Below the pieces are notes generated by a model. It saw nothing but the letters and a program-made list of their open reading frames with translations. It was not told the DNA's origin and searched no databases. Of a DNA stretch of 64,000 nt, positions 12,742-34,559 are shown piece by piece (positions within the stretch are counted from its first letter, which is position 1; every line of letters starts with the position of its first letter). The position numbers and the translations under genes were made by a program. Origin of the DNA: Theocolax elegans (taxonomy: Eukaryota; Arthropoda; Insecta; Hymenoptera; Cerocephalidae); assembly GCA_026168455.1 (NCBI GenBank), contig CM047426.1, positions 82,239,986 to 82,303,985 of the forward strand, written 5' to 3'.

Positions 12742-15700
12742 CGAATCTCTATCGGCCACGGAAAAACATGTTGCGTGTATGTTTATTAAATATAAGATCT
12801 TAAATTTGTTTGGGTTGTATAGACCAGTTTTTAACATGTCCCAAGCATACCCAACTTATATCAATCGCTAAATATGAAAAAAGTCTACTCATCACTTATT
12901 GCCAAAGTACTCAATTTTTGCGTTCTCATTGATTGGCTTTAATTATAACAATACGTAGACTTGTTTAGCAATATCCATCTACGTATATAGTCATCTATAT
13001 AGGTATACATGCATATATATTAATTTGAAACTGATGTATGATACCAATATGTCGGTAAATAATAATTAATTCGTGTTTAATAATCTTAACTATTTTGTTT
13101 ATGTAAATTATTGACTTGTTTATTTATAATTAAATTATACACAATATTAAACTTAAGAGTTCTTTTCCATTTCTGAAATTACGAAAATCAATTAATTTAT
13201 TGACTTTGTTATGGATGGCAGGTCCAATTTTACTCCTAAACGTATAAAATGAATAACTATTACATTTTTGTTCACCGTCTACTATTTTAAAATCTAAGTT
13301 TGATAAAAATTTTAATAACAAGTTAACTAGAGTAGCTAAAAATATATTTTCAAACTTATATATAACAAAATACGAATTACAAAAGATGTACAATTATTTA
13401 TAACAGAAAAATTATAAATATACAATTAAAATATAAAATTATTTCAAATTCAAATACAAAAGATTCAAGCAATAAGAATTGACTTTCGCATATTCCATCG
13501 GGGAAAAAACAAAAAAAAAATACATTCAGAAAATAAATTTAAATTTCAACTTTACGCAGCACTATGTGTATATCTATATATCAAATTACGTTAAGCGAAA
13601 ATTATTTTATGTCAAAGAAAAACATAATAAAAATAAATCACCTATTAAAAATTGCTACTTAAAATAGTAATTAATTGTACTACTACTAAAATAATAGCTG
13701 TTACAATAAAATGAAAACTAACACACGTGTTTTCATTTAGAAACCTTTAAATATTTTTATTACGATGTATATAGTACTATAATATAATATTACATAAACT
13801 ATTTATTACACAAAATAATTTTCTTATAACATAATTTTTATATTAATAATTTTTTATAGATATATGCAAGTTGAAGAATACAAAGTGATCAGTAACAATA
13901 CATTTTTCCATGAAGGGTTCATCAGAAAACCAACAGTCTTCTATTTCGTTAGCTGAATTCTTAAACTTTACTCAATCCAATTAAAATCGCGTATTATACT
14001 TATTCTATATACTTATATGTCATAACTTTAAGTTAATTAACATTAAATACAATCTAACATTTTTACTACTTCGTATATAATTCTTTAGAATAGAAAAAAG
14101 AAAACTAATTGGCATATTTCTTCGTAACAGGTATAATATAATATTGGAGCTATAAATTAAAAAATTAAAGGGAATTATTAGGTACTACAGAAAATAAACT
14201 AACTTTTCTTTTGACAAGTGTCGGAGTAAAGGTATGAAACCCGAAACAAACAGATAAAATTTATTTGATTTTCCACTTAATTAATCCTTTTACTTTTATA
14301 TCCAAAATGTTTTCTCATTTTTGAGGTTCCCAAAAAAAGCGAGATTGAAATACCAAAATAAAGGAGCGTCCAACGGTTTGCACATAAAATGGTCCAGTAG
14401 GTTGTCAGTTTCACATAGTCGAGTCAGGCTTTTAAAAGGATATTGATTCCAAAACCGTTAAAAACGTAATCTTTGATAAAACTTATTATTAAAAATGGAT
14501 CAGTCATGTCCAGGTAAGGTGTTGTTGTTCTAAGATGACTAACGTAGGCAAAGTAGGGAAAGAGAAACGTATAATCCAAGATTGTTTAATTCGATTGCAT
14601 TTTGATGCAAAAGGCAGGATTACAGAATATTGAACTTTCCTGTCCTTTGCCGTGCTAAATCTGAAGAAGGCGAAACGAGGATTAACCGTTTTGTTTCCGA
14701 TAACAACACGAAGATTCTGATTTCATGCCGCGTTGATACATTACGCGTCCTACCGGACATTTATATATTTCATAGAGCATGTTTCGGTATTTGACTAGAG
14801 CTATAGCTCTAGTTAGTTAGAAAAATAAAAGGATTGTGTAAGTGAAAAGACAAATGAATATCGTGTCCTTAATTTGACTCACGCACCCTCTTCCTCTGTC
14901 ACTCACAGAAATCAAACTTAGTTGTTTTTGTAATACATATAGTAGTTGCTCCCCCTTCTTCTTTTCAATTATACTGTATAAATACAAAAGCTATCGAAAT
15001 AGAAGACTGGTGGTATGACCCTTGACATCGTTCATCTTTATTCTTTACATCAAGGCTGATATGGCTCTTCAACGAAAAAGAGAAAAGCATAACACGTATT
15101 TAAAAGTATTGTATATGTACAACGGTTAAAACGCATATCGAGGACGAAAAAATTAAACATTAAATTAAACGGCTCTCTTACTTGCATTTTACAATTATAA
15201 TATTTGAAAGCTTCTTCGACCGAATCAAGGCACACATTCGCCGCGCGGTAGTAAAATAAATTTATTGCGTCTTTTTAATCTCTCTTATCATGTTATTTTC
15301 GCTTTCTTTTCTATATCGTACTCCATTACTAAAAGTATGCAAAAGAAAATTTGTATTACATTTTTTAAATTATTTTTTTAAGTTGTATTGTCGGTTAGAG
15401 TTTAATTTTTGTCGATTGGATGAAAAATATAGTAAATGAATAATTTAATATTTTACGAAAATGTACAAAAAAATTCTTTTTAATAATTACATGTTATTCA
15501 TAAAACTTAGCGAGTACCTAAACCAAATGACAGTAAACAAATAATTTCATTCTTGCATACTTTCAGTTCGTCACCCTTATTTTCGTCATTTGCTCGTACA
15601 TACAAAGTTGGCAATGCTCCGGATCCACACTCATTTTTCGTCAGTCCCATTTAAAGAGGAATAAAAAATAAACAAATTAACTTCTCCGAAAAATGTTGGC

Positions 15701-18516
15701 AAATCGTAAAAAGTTAATTACAACTAACTCTTCTTAGGTATTGCCATAATAAAGAACTTTTGAGTTTTTCATATTCGTAAATTTTGTAAAATTTAATTAA
15801 CCCTCACGTACATTCACACAAACACACAAAAAAATAATAATAACACTGTGATGTCATCTCTAAGTAAAAAGTTTCGTGATTCATTACAAAGATGCGCACG
15901 GATTCTTCTTCAAAAGAAAACTTGGAAAGTAACATTTTGTTGCACATAAAGTTTGTTAATTAATTTCTCGAGTACAATGCACTGTGACACACATCTGTGC
16001 AATAGACAAAAAGAAATTATCGAGTTACTACAAAAACTGTTGTACTTTGTACAATCATAAGGAACTTTCGTTTTGAGATTAAGTTCAATTGTACTTAAGA
16101 ATCAAAATATTAAATTATTCAAGCTGAATAACATCATAAAGTGTGTATCAATAAAAATCATTAAATATAAAAATTTTTTTAAAATATGAGATAACATCAT
16201 AATATATATTTTTGTACTAAAAATTTATAACAACGATATTGCACAATAACAATATATTATTAATTAATCTTAAATTTCAATTACTAAATAAGATAAATTT
16301 GAAAATTGAGCTGCAATATAATAAAATTGACTTAAAATGCATTAACTACAATTATAATATTTAAAAAAAAACACAATTAAAATTCGAATCGATGAAAATA
16401 TACATACATATTCTCACGTACAAAGTACAAAGAATTTGCAATGACCTTTCGTCAATCGTACATGCGGAAACAAAGAGACAGATAACAAGAGGGGAAGGCA
16501 TTACATTATTTTTCCTTCCGCGAAAGCGAATCTTATCTTTTTCATCAAGCGACTAGCCTTGACGTCGACGCCGGATATTACAATGATCAAAAATGAAAAA
16601 TTTTATCGCGATATAATTGACATACTTGTAACGCGGTAGACAAAGCTTTCGACAACTACTTATTATTTTTAATTTAAAAAAACAGATTTATATTTCCATT
16701 TCCTGTGCAGGAAAAATGCGTTTGATATACAAAAAATAAAGATATAGTATCGATATTAAAGGAAAAACACGGTTCTGCAGTCAAGTGCAATAATAATCTA
16801 TAGCTCCTCAAACCTTGAATTATTCGTCTTTGATTAAAATTATATAATCATTATTATATTGTGAAAGGTAGCTTTAAGCTCCGTAGGTCTATCGCATTCG
16901 GCAAACTCGTTGTCGCATCAATGACTAAGTATTAGCCTCGAATCACAAATACCTGTCTGTAATTTATTATTTTAAAACACTATATAAATTTGTCGAAAAA
17001 CGTATACAGTTACGTATTAATTTAAGCAATAATACTAATCAAATTTCGAAACTACGAGTCCCCTTTTTCTTTTCGTAATTACATATTACGTTTTATTACA
17101 TTAAGTGTATATTTAAATAATACATTTGTCAAAACAAGATTCTAATCATATTTCAAAAAAATATATTTTATATATGAAACAAGTAACTGTAAGCTAATCA
17201 ATAAAAAGTAACGAATAAAAGAAATCTTTTTTTAAACTACACATTATTTATTCTTTCCAAATTATCACAAATAAAAATTAGATATCATTCGCAAGAGACT
17301 TAATAATCTCATTTTTATTTTAAAATGTTGGCGCATCGTTAAGATTTAGTATATAAAAAATGGGCTCCATTGAATAATTCTGAATTAATTGCATATTAAT
17401 TTAACTATTACTCTCAGCTGTATAAATGTTAATTTACAATCGCAGTTTATAATAAAAAGGGTAAAAAGACATTTTGTTTATAAATAATTACGAAACTATA
17501 TTCCTAAAAAAAGATGCTAATACACATTAATTTATTAATCTACATGTAAAATTTTACGAAAATAAAACAAAGTAAATAAATAAATTCTTCGTTATAGAGT
17601 CAAAACTTGAGAACATTTTCTTTCGTAAAGAGTACGTCGATATACAATAGGCCAAAGGGAGCGACATACACATGTACGATCATGTTCACTTCGTTTTCAC
17701 GATAGAGAAAAGCGTAACAAGCTCTTTAAATATAATTAATTTTCTTCTGTATGCGTCTTTATCGTTGTATAATATAATATAATAAAATTCCGCATGACGC
17801 AATAGATTTATCATAAGAGCCAAAAAGAACAACGTAATGGAATATCATTATAGTCAACTAGAGAATTTTCATCGTGTTACAAACATATGTACATTTTTAT
17901 AATTGGATTAATAAATCTATGAAGCACTTTTATGTTCAATATCAAACAATATATCACTTAGAAATTTTTTTTTATATTTGCAATATCTGACGTTCGATTT
18001 ATCATTATTTTTATTATTAATTAATTAATTCATTCATTTTCTCAATTCCGCTCCCGCATAAAGCTTCGACGTGCCAAGAGCAACATGTTCATTGTATATC
18101 AAATATATGCTAAATTGATTATTCAGTTTGTATATTTTCTCTCTCGTCACATTTTTTTACGAGTCTTCATTTGTAAATGCATTAAGAATCGTACATAATA
18201 TTCGAAATTTTCTTAATTTTTTTCTTGATCGTACGTCTTTTTTGTCGACTTTCGCTATTGTCGTTATATTTTTATTTATTTTCTTTTCTTTGTATTTATT
18301 TTAATACTACTGTCTCACGCATGACTTTTGTTTAATTAATCTCCCCTCATCGATCATCGATAATGGAATCGTGTATTACCAATTCGTCTAGATCTTAGAA
18401 AGTAGAAGTAAAATAATAGTATGAATGTAGAGAAAAAAGGGTAGCATCTAATATGCATATACGTATACATATATACATTATATTACAGGTATCATCATGA
18501 AAAATGGAATCTCGCG
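12742..18516. other. AT-rich non-coding DNA, including probable Nedd4 3' UTR
   Basis: No coding exon found. The part just left of 18,517 lies downstream of the Nedd4 stop codon on the minus strand and should include its 3' UTR; many candidate AATAAA signals exist on that strand but none can be singled out. Open frames at 13,130-13,393 and 15,050-15,235 (minus) are AT-driven and not convincing. Confidence 0.55.
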
Positions 18517-26026
<7,510 letters not shown>

Positions 26027-27608
26027 TAACGAGATGTGCGAATGCGAAGTTTTCGCCTGAATACCGCGCGCTTTGCTGCTCCTCTTTTTTGTGACTCCCC
26101 TTAACTCCCCCAGTTTAAGAAAATTAATAACAGAATTCGCAGTTGCAATTCTTGGGTGCCATCAAGAAAAACCTATTTTGTCTTAACCCCACTACGTCAC
26201 GAAATATCATGAGAGAGACGGATGTGACATGTTGCCTGTTTTAAAGATGGCTACCTTTCCCCTTTTAATGTGATTCAGCGTTGCCAGTGTTATAAAAAAT
26301 CTATATAATACTATATATAGTTGTGTATATATTGCATATATATATACATATATATGCGTATAGGTATATTCAATTGCACGTACTGTTAGTGTATAGACTC
26401 ATTTGTGTAATACCGTTTAACAATATTCTTCTATTTTTTATTTATTCATTAGGAATTTAACGATCTTTAACAAATAATTTTTTAGTTACGGACTACGAAG
26501 ATATTTATTTGTAAATGTTTTGAGGTTACGTAATTAATTAATAGGAACGTTGTAAAATCACTATCTATTTATTGTTAATTTAAAATTGTTTTAAACAAAT
26601 ATTTAAAATTTGGATAGCATCGTTCAATATAAAATGCTTGATTTAAGCTTCTTTAAATAATTTGTTTATTTACGTTATATTGCATATGCATACGTTAAAA
26701 TATAGTGACTATAAATAAATAGGTGGAGCATTCGAATTTTTTCAAATACTAAACATGTTCCCCGCCAAAACTTTCATTTTTCCAACGCGGCAACACTGCC
26801 AAACATTTGAAAAGGTCTGTCGTGTTCGTGGTGTATTTGTTGACTACTTATATATACTACAATTATTTTCAATGCCATTGTAATTTACATATTGATTTTC
26901 TTTTTACTTGGTTTTGTCGTGTTTACTTACTTACATATTTTTTTTGCACTCAAAGTGTGCTCGGAATTGTTAAAGTTGTCAAAACTTTTGTTTAAATTTG
27001 TAGATGTTTTATTAATCGTTTAATAGCGTTTTAAATTATAAATTAATAAGTATGCGATATTTAAATACTATTAGGTATACTTTCAAAGATTATCACTTTG
27101 CTTGCCAAGATACTGCGGTGAGAGATAACTTGTAGAAATGCAAACATATATTGTTATTGAATTTTTCTTATTACACGAGTGTTCGGTAAATTTGATTTGT
27201 ATTTATAACTTAATTTGCAGTTTTACATTAATTTTATATACATAGTTTTCTTTATTAAAAATTTTTTATTTATAGGAATTACACAAATATGTTACATTCT
27301 TTTTTACTCAAAAATGTTTATACAAAGAAAAAAGAAATATGTTTGTAAGGACTTAACATTAACAGAAAGATTAAGAAGCCTTATATGTAGGTACAATGTA
27401 AACACATCTGTTCCAGTAATATTTGAAATATCGCTTTCAGTTTACTTATTTAATCAACCTGCGCTAAAAGCTCTTCATAAATGACTCAAGGAAAAAATAT
27501 GTCATTCGCTGCACAGTTAATGCACATATTCGCATTGAATAGTCACATATCATTTGTACCATATATGTATATACATAAAATAACATAATTATTATTAGAT
27601 TTTCTTAC
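26027..27608. promoter_or_regulatory. Presumed promoter/5' UTR region of the Nedd4 short form
   Basis: Directly upstream of the Nedd4 start at 26,026 composition is GC-richer to about 26,280, consistent with a 5' UTR and promoter. A TATA-like alternating AT tract follows (about 26,300-26,360), which is low-complexity rather than a clear TATA box. The rest is AT-rich. A plus-strand frame at 27,215-27,484 is discussed under findings; nothing else is seen. Confidence 0.35.
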
Positions 27609-27758
27609 TAGAGGTGGATGGGCTATTGAAACCCTGGTCGGTCGAGTATTTGTATTTTGATTATTTTGGCGATGGTGAGGAGTCCAAGAGTGAGCTCTTC
27701 GCCTTGGCTGAGGTGGTTCCACACACGCATACATTGGATAAGTTAAAGTACCTGGCAT
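27609..27758 (-). CDS. Nedd4: Probable alternative first coding exon of Nedd4
   Basis: On the minus strand an ATG at 27,758 opens 50 codons (MPGTLTYPMYACVEPPQPRR..., Pro/Arg/His/Asn-rich, ending HPPL) that stop exactly at a good donor (CTA|GTAAGA). The exon ends in phase 0, which joins in frame to the Nedd4 C2 exon at 25,114. That would give an 879-residue isoform with a different N-terminus. The same-strand position upstream of Nedd4 and the matching phase support this. The alternatives are an exon of an unseen gene or chance, and the join is inferred, not seen. Confidence 0.5.
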
Positions 27759-30312
27759 TATCTCCTTAAAAGTCTAACACTCTTATTATTAATTTTTTTT
27801 GTTAATTTAAAAGTCTATTTATATTTTTATTTTTAATAGTATTTAAAACTTGTGGCATCTTATCAAACTGATTATTTTCATCTAATAATTAATATTTTAT
27901 AAAGAGAATAAATTGTAAAAGTATATTAGGTGTTTATGTATGCTTATTTTATTAAAACTGCATTTACACAAGAAACTAAAAAATAATGTAATTATTTTGA
28001 TTAAAAAAAAAGACAACTAGAGATAATAAATATAATTTTATGTAATTAGCTTGCAATGTCAATTTGATATTATCAATTAATCTGTTTTAAAAAAAAATAT
28101 ATTTCAATTATATAAAATAATTTAAATGTATAAAAAATCCAGATGTAGGTATAACTGTTAATAAATATATTTTATAAAATTTTTAAATAAATGTTTTATG
28201 AGTAAAAAAAAAGTATGACTGAAGATAACACACCTTAATTCCTTGAGTTTTCTTGTTTATCCTCACGGATATGGTGTAAGTTCATTACTCCATGTGGTTG
28301 CACATTATGTATTATTATCTGTTTGCCACTTGGTGCAAACATTTAATGCACATAAAAATATACATATATATTATGTACATATATGTATATGTATATATAT
28401 CACAAAACTTCACGAGTATATAGAATGAATCAGCGCAAAACCAGCAATAAGAAAAAATCTAAAGAAGAAGAATCAAAAGTTGCGACGACAACGGTGACAA
28501 ATAAGGCGTTTTCACATTGTCATTATATAAAAAAAAACTTCACTTTACAATCGTTGGCTATACTTAACAAAATTTTCAGTAAAACTTTTTTTTTATTTCT
28601 TTAAATACGTCGACGAAAGTAGCACAATTAATCTTAAGTAAATTTTAACACTTCGCGAAATAAGAAACGCAATTGAACGCACTTCATTTGCAGAAATTAA
28701 TATGACGCACTTGTTAACATTTCTTAGCGGAAACTCGTTTTGTCTGAACATACGGAATAATATAAAAATTTAACTACTTCGTGATGAGAGATAAGAAGTG
28801 GCTTTAAATCACAATTTGATAACGCGTATACTATAAGCTCGGCAGAAATGAAAGATAAAATAATGTATCTAACTTCGCGTATAGAATAAGATACTGAAAG
28901 ACGAAGGTGGCTTATCAGCGTATTAAAAAAAATAAACGAGAATACTGCTGCCGGTTTACCGATTTAAATTACGTGAGCTCTTAATGAATTATGCAGAGGT
29001 AAATAAAAATTGATGCGATATTATTCACGGTACGCCTAGTGAATACAATATACCCATGTTATTCTATACATACACATATTTAGTATATAACAATTATTCT
29101 AGTTATTTTAATTACTATTTAATTTAACGTTTCAATTATAGTTCTGCAAATTAATTGGAAATATATTATTTTTTTCGTTTAATAGAGTAATATTAATTTT
29201 AAAGGGATACAAGAAATTTAACATTCCATTACAGGGAGTACAATATCATTTTAATACAAAATCAATAATATGCTTACACAAATCAGTTCTTCAATTACAA
29301 TATGTTTTACTATCATGTATAAATTATGAATAAATTATTTGTGGTGCAATTAAAATTGACATTGACTTATTTTCAGCAAAACACAAATATAAAATATTTT
29401 TTTTTATTCCTTTGGAAAAATGATTAAACTAGATCGAGAATTGTACATCTTGATCTAAATTGATTGAAAATTTTGCTTGACTTAGCAAATTAATGATTCA
29501 CAATATTGTTATGGTAAACCAAGTCGTAGCATGTAAAACCTATAGAAAATAAAACAAGCTATTTTACAAATACTTGCTTTTCTTAGACATGTAAATATCA
29601 ATCTTATACTCCCAATAGTCAGGAATAATTTGTTTTTTTTATTTTTTTTTCAATCACTCTTCGTATCATAACGGCCCTTTATATATGCAACACATGAACC
29701 CTAGTTAGACAATTTCATTGAAAACAACTTTATGTCTTTTGCTTATATTACAAATACATTTAGCTTTTGTAGTATATTGTAAATAAATTTTTAAATAAAC
29801 ATCAATTTATAAATTTTATTGTTAGAAAAATTGTATATATTAAATTTTTTGTACTACAAATTCTAAACTATTAAAAATAATAAATTTCATTACCTTTTTC
29901 ATGTATTAGTTATTGTATATTAGATTGAACTGAAATTAGTAGGACATAGAAATAAAAATTTGCTTTCAATTTAATGTCCTACCTAGGGATTAAGGCTAAG
30001 CTATAAGTATACAAACTAAGCTAAAGCTTAACTTCTTAATTCTTTCGAAACCCATTCACTTGCGAAATAGCTACGCGGAAGCTCAACATGGGTCTCTCTC
30101 TAACCATCTTGACTCTCCCCTTCTTGATTACACATAAAACTGTTAAATATTATTCAGAGAAAAAGGGATCGATCACTTCAACAGTGTGCAACAGCGTGCT
30201 TCATCCGTACATAACATAATAATAAGCAACGCGTTTACATTGAAGGTGACCTTCGTCAATGTACATTGAACCACTCTATTAATATCTCATTGTCTTATCC
30301 CACATAAAATTG
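27759..30312. other. Non-coding region between Edc3 and Nedd4
   Basis: Contains AT-rich sequence with no supportable gene. The right-hand part (to 30,312) lies just downstream of the Edc3 stop on the minus strand and should hold its 3' UTR. The interval about 28,600-29,050 is slightly GC-richer and could be the promoter or 5' UTR of a longer Nedd4 transcript. Open frames at 28,243-28,604 are low-complexity. Confidence 0.4.
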
Positions 30313-32280
30313 CTAGGAACTGTTAAGATGAAGCGGTATGACGAATTTAGGACCAAACGGCGATCTGTAGGTGATACCAACATCGGTAAAAATTTTGTTG
30401 GGCAGAGCGAGATTACACAAGTACAATCTGCCATTCTCAGCACAATGAGATAAAGGTAAACCAGAGACCAAACTATATTTGTTTACTATTCCAGGAGTAC
30501 CACTCGATGGTGGTTCAATAGCGAGCATGGAAGCTCTGTTGTTACTTGCCCATTTTGCTACAGGTGTGATATTCCTGGGTGATTTTTCTTCGCATAAGGC
30601 AACAATTATAAGATCAGCTGCTGATGGCAGCTTTTTTACATCAGTTTCGACTCTGTGACCTGTCAGTTTGTACAGGGATAATTCTTGAAGAAGAAATATA
30701 TGTTCAGAACTTTCAACATATACAACTGTTTTAACACCATGACTGGAAAGTTGTCTGGCACAATTTATACCTGCTGCTCCAGATCTGTGAGGTCCACATA
30801 AAGCTACTACTGTGGGCCATTGATGAGCATTGTTTGGATTAAGTCGATGAGCACCGCCAAGAAGTTGTAAAATTATTTCTGTACCTGCTCTGCCTAATAG
30901 TTCCACCTAAAATTAAATGTATTATTATTGCCTGAACTGGTTTTAATTACCGTTTGAGATAAAAATCCTACTAGCAATATACACGCTAATATATAAATAT
31001 TGTTTAGAAGGTAGTTTAATTGTATATGAAATTTTAAAAATAATGTTTTTAATAATAATTACAAATTTAAATTTATAACCATTAGCAATAAAATATTTAA
31101 TTTTGTTAACAAATTATATTTATTTACCCTTCTTTCCCAACTGATACCAAATCGATCTGCAGCCCCAATAAGTTGTCGCTGAAGTTCTAATGTTATGCTA
31201 GGAATTACTAAGCCATCATCTGTAACATATTCATTGGTACCAGAACTAGGTACTACAATTTGTCTAAGTGCAGTAGGTTCTGATTCAATTACATTTTCAT
31301 CATGCCTATATCTAGCTGTATTGCCTCCTCTGTTTTGCGATTGTTGAACAACATCTGGTTTTTTAGAATTTATTTCTTGCCACACAGCCTACAATAATAA
31401 CAATATTTTTACTTCGTATAAGTATTTTTCTAATTTATCTTATTTTGTATGATACTTCTTAACATACAGAAAAAAATATATTTTAGTGGATAGCAATGTA
31501 CAATGAAAATCAAAATGTTATACTCAATTTTAACAATTAATACAAACCTCTTTATTAAATAAAGCCAAATTTTTTTCAAAATCAAAATCTTGATTCAAAG
31601 ATTGATCTATTGGTGTCCCGAAAGCTTGTTCATCTCTTTCACTCATTTTTTTCCTCGTTACTCTGGTTTGACCTATGTTAATTTGATAATGAAAAATTGT
31701 TTTTCTTATTTATCAACAAAAATAAAGATAGAGTTAAATTTATACCAGGTCCAAATTTTCCATTTGCATTTGATGGTTCCGTGTAAGGCTGCACTTCGGT
31801 TGGTGGTTTTCTTATATTTGGAAGTACTTGTGCCGCTTGTGGTTGAACAATTGGTGTAGAACACTCTGAAACTGATCTTCCAGCTCTCTTTGCAATTGGC
31901 CTTTTAACCGTAACTTTGCTTTGGGTCTGTACATCTCGTTGAGGGATACTTGCATCTTCTAATGACACTATGTCTACATTTAATATATCTTTTGCTCTAA
32001 AGTGAAAAAAAGAATATATACATACAATTGATATGTGTAACTAACTACTTTCAGTATATCTCATTACATAAATAGATTAATCAATATGATTTAAAAAAAT
32101 CAAAATTTTGAAAATGACAAACCTTAACGTTACATGGGAAGAGCTATGAGGTACTCCATTACAAAATGCTTTGGCGAGCGTTACACTTTGGTCGTTTAAA
32201 GCAACAATCTGACCTTGATAGCTTCCCAAATCATCAACACACTTTATAGAGACAGTGCAACCCAAAAATTGCTCCGACAT
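30313..32280 (-). CDS. Edc3: Enhancer of mRNA decapping 3
   Basis: A P-body scaffold that stimulates Dcp2-mediated removal of the mRNA cap. Five coding exons: 32,280-32,123; 31,996-31,746; 31,672-31,548; 31,388-31,128; 30,906-30,313. All phases join, giving 462 residues. The N-terminus (MSEQFLGCTVSIKCVDDLGS...) is the divergent LSm domain. The middle holds the FDF motif (QDFDFEKNLALFNKE, about residues 164-178) that binds the DDX6/Me31B helicase. The last two exons form the YjeF-N dimerisation domain with a Rossmann-like glycine-rich stretch (VVALCGPHRSGAAGINCARQ). The start was placed at 32,280 because it gives the conserved MS..(F/W)xGCTVSI beginning; an in-frame ATG 33 bases upstream would add eleven residues not expected in the family. 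Confidence 0.93.
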
Positions 32281-34475
32281 GATGATTATACTTGAATTAT
32301 ACTGAAACATTCATACAAAGAAACTACTGTTAACAAACACTTGTACGCTTGGTACATTCAAGATATAATTAATACGAAATTATTATACTATAGACGTGTA
32401 ATAGATTAAAATATAAAATAATTAAACAATATGAGAAAATGTATAAATTTCAAAGATAAACAAAAACGTTACGTAGTTTATTCGTTAAGAGCTCTGTTAT
32501 TATAACAAAGCTTGCAATATTCTTGCAATAAAATAACACAAAAATAGTCGATTTTTACGATAAATAAAAAAAATAATAAATTAAGGCGGTTCTTGAAAAT
32601 AAATACAAACGTATATTCATCATACTTTTATAAGTGGGTACCTTAGTAAGATGAAAAACGCCGAGCAACAACAGGTTATAAAAGTGGCGCAAATGCAAAC
32701 CAAGGACTTATACACTACATGCTCAGTGCTCTCGCTCTGTGCTCAAAATATTAGGAACAGTATGCGAAAAGAGATGGGACTATATACAAATACACGGTAA
32801 TTGAAAAAGGATAAATATATATAGATTTTCAATCCGTTAGCCATTTTCTCTTTTAAGCGCGAAGTTTAAAAACTTGTATATCAAACTTATTTTAATAATA
32901 AATATAAATACAACATTATTACACACAACATCACAATTAAAAACATATTATAATATTTAAAGATTTGTATAAATTGTAACAAAATTAATTTTTTACACCC
33001 GTTACCAACTTTTCAAATTTATTATACTATGCTTGATGGACAAAAATTTTTTTTTGTATTAAATTTGTAGTTTATATAGTCTTTTGTATTCGATACATAA
33101 CACGTGACCAATTTAATTATATTCTAATATTGTATTGTAATTAAAGGCTTAAAAGTTAAATATTATTATTTTTTTTTATTATTTTAACGTCGCTCTTTTT
33201 ATGCTCCCTAAATTAAATATTATTATATTATACTATATAACAATAATGTCGAAGTTTATTTGAAAAAAAATTTTGATTATGTAAAGTTATACCATTCTCG
33301 TAATATGCAAATGCAGATATATATATATTCCGGAAATAAACACGCGTAGAAAAAATTTGGGTATCTGCATATGCATAAAAACGATGAGAACTCCCGGTCG
33401 GTATAATATATTATAGCTATTCGATCGAAATTTTGCGACTTCTACACGAAAAGTAATAAATTTGATTTAATTTTCTTTGTATAATTATGTAACGAAAAGA
33501 ACAACTGAAATGCAACATTAAGAATAAACTATTTTTAAATTTGAAGTATTTATAATTATGTACAACTTTTTTGTTTACTTTTTCATAAAAAATAAAGTAA
33601 TAATAAGTTTTGTCAAGGTTTACTATAGACTACGAATGAAAAATTTACAAAAAATTTGATAAATATAATGGAACTTTGTACGCATTCCTAGTTTTAATTA
33701 AACATATACTTTTATATACCGATAATAAATTATTATATTATTATATAATATAATTATTTTTTATAAATAAAAAAAATTTATACACAATTTATTTGTATTA
33801 TTTTACGGATTCCAAATAAAGCAAAGACGATAACAACATACTATAATTGCAATACTTAATATATTTTGTTTGTATACTTTTGTTAAAGTAATTATTTATA
33901 AAGACGTATATATATTGTATATAATATAATTGTGTAATTACCGTACATATTGTATATGTAATACATGGTGAAGCACGACAACTGCGTGTATATTATTCTT
34001 AAAAGGGTTTAATTTGCATTGATAAATATGCGAATCTAACGAAAAAATTTCAAGGTTCCACCCAAAACCCATACAATAAAAAAAATAAAAACCACCTTTC
34101 ACTTTAGCGCATCTTCTGAAATCGAAATTCTCTAGCTACCTTGAAATATAGAGTATATAAAAAAACAATCTAGTAATTTGAGATAACTCGAAATTCGCAT
34201 CGTTCGCTATATATATAGAGACGTATATAAAACGAAGGAAAAAAAATTAAGTTTTAATTATGTATATTATTTTTAAACTTCCACTTAAGAATTCATGAAC
34301 CACCTTGGCTACTCCTTTTTTTTCTTCCTATTCTTCGGTTTTACATTTTTTGCCGGTCACTTACAAAAGAACGATATTTTCTGCTGAAAACTTGAAGAAA
34401 TGAACGAAATAACGAATATAACGTAATTTTGGATGCATCAAAAGTTGCTACGAGTAAAAAAAATTTTAGTCGTGG
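32281..34475. other. Intergenic region between Edc3 and the cuticular protein gene
   Basis: The two genes are divergent. The part to about 32,800 should carry the Edc3 5' UTR and promoter. The rest is very AT-rich with no exon, RNA gene or ordered repeat that I can recognise. Confidence 0.5.
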
Positions 34476-34511
34476 TATAAAAGGAGCTAGCTTGATACTC
34501 GCTACATCAGT
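34476..34511 (+). promoter_or_regulatory. Core promoter of cuticular protein gene (TATA + Inr)
   Basis: TATAAAAG at 34,476-34,483 is followed by the arthropod initiator TCAGT at 34,507-34,511, whose A (34,509) lies 33 bases after the first T of the TATA box. This is the canonical spacing. The start codon follows about 50 bases later. A strong TATA/Inr promoter is usual for highly and stage-specifically expressed cuticle genes. Confidence 0.85.
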
Positions 34512-34559
34512 TCGTCTTGTACCACCGATCTACCGAGTACTTTGTACCTTATAGCCAAT

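Noticed and set aside
15050..15235. 61-codon minus-strand frame
   Set aside because: No domain, no splice context and AT-rich codon use; indistinguishable from chance.
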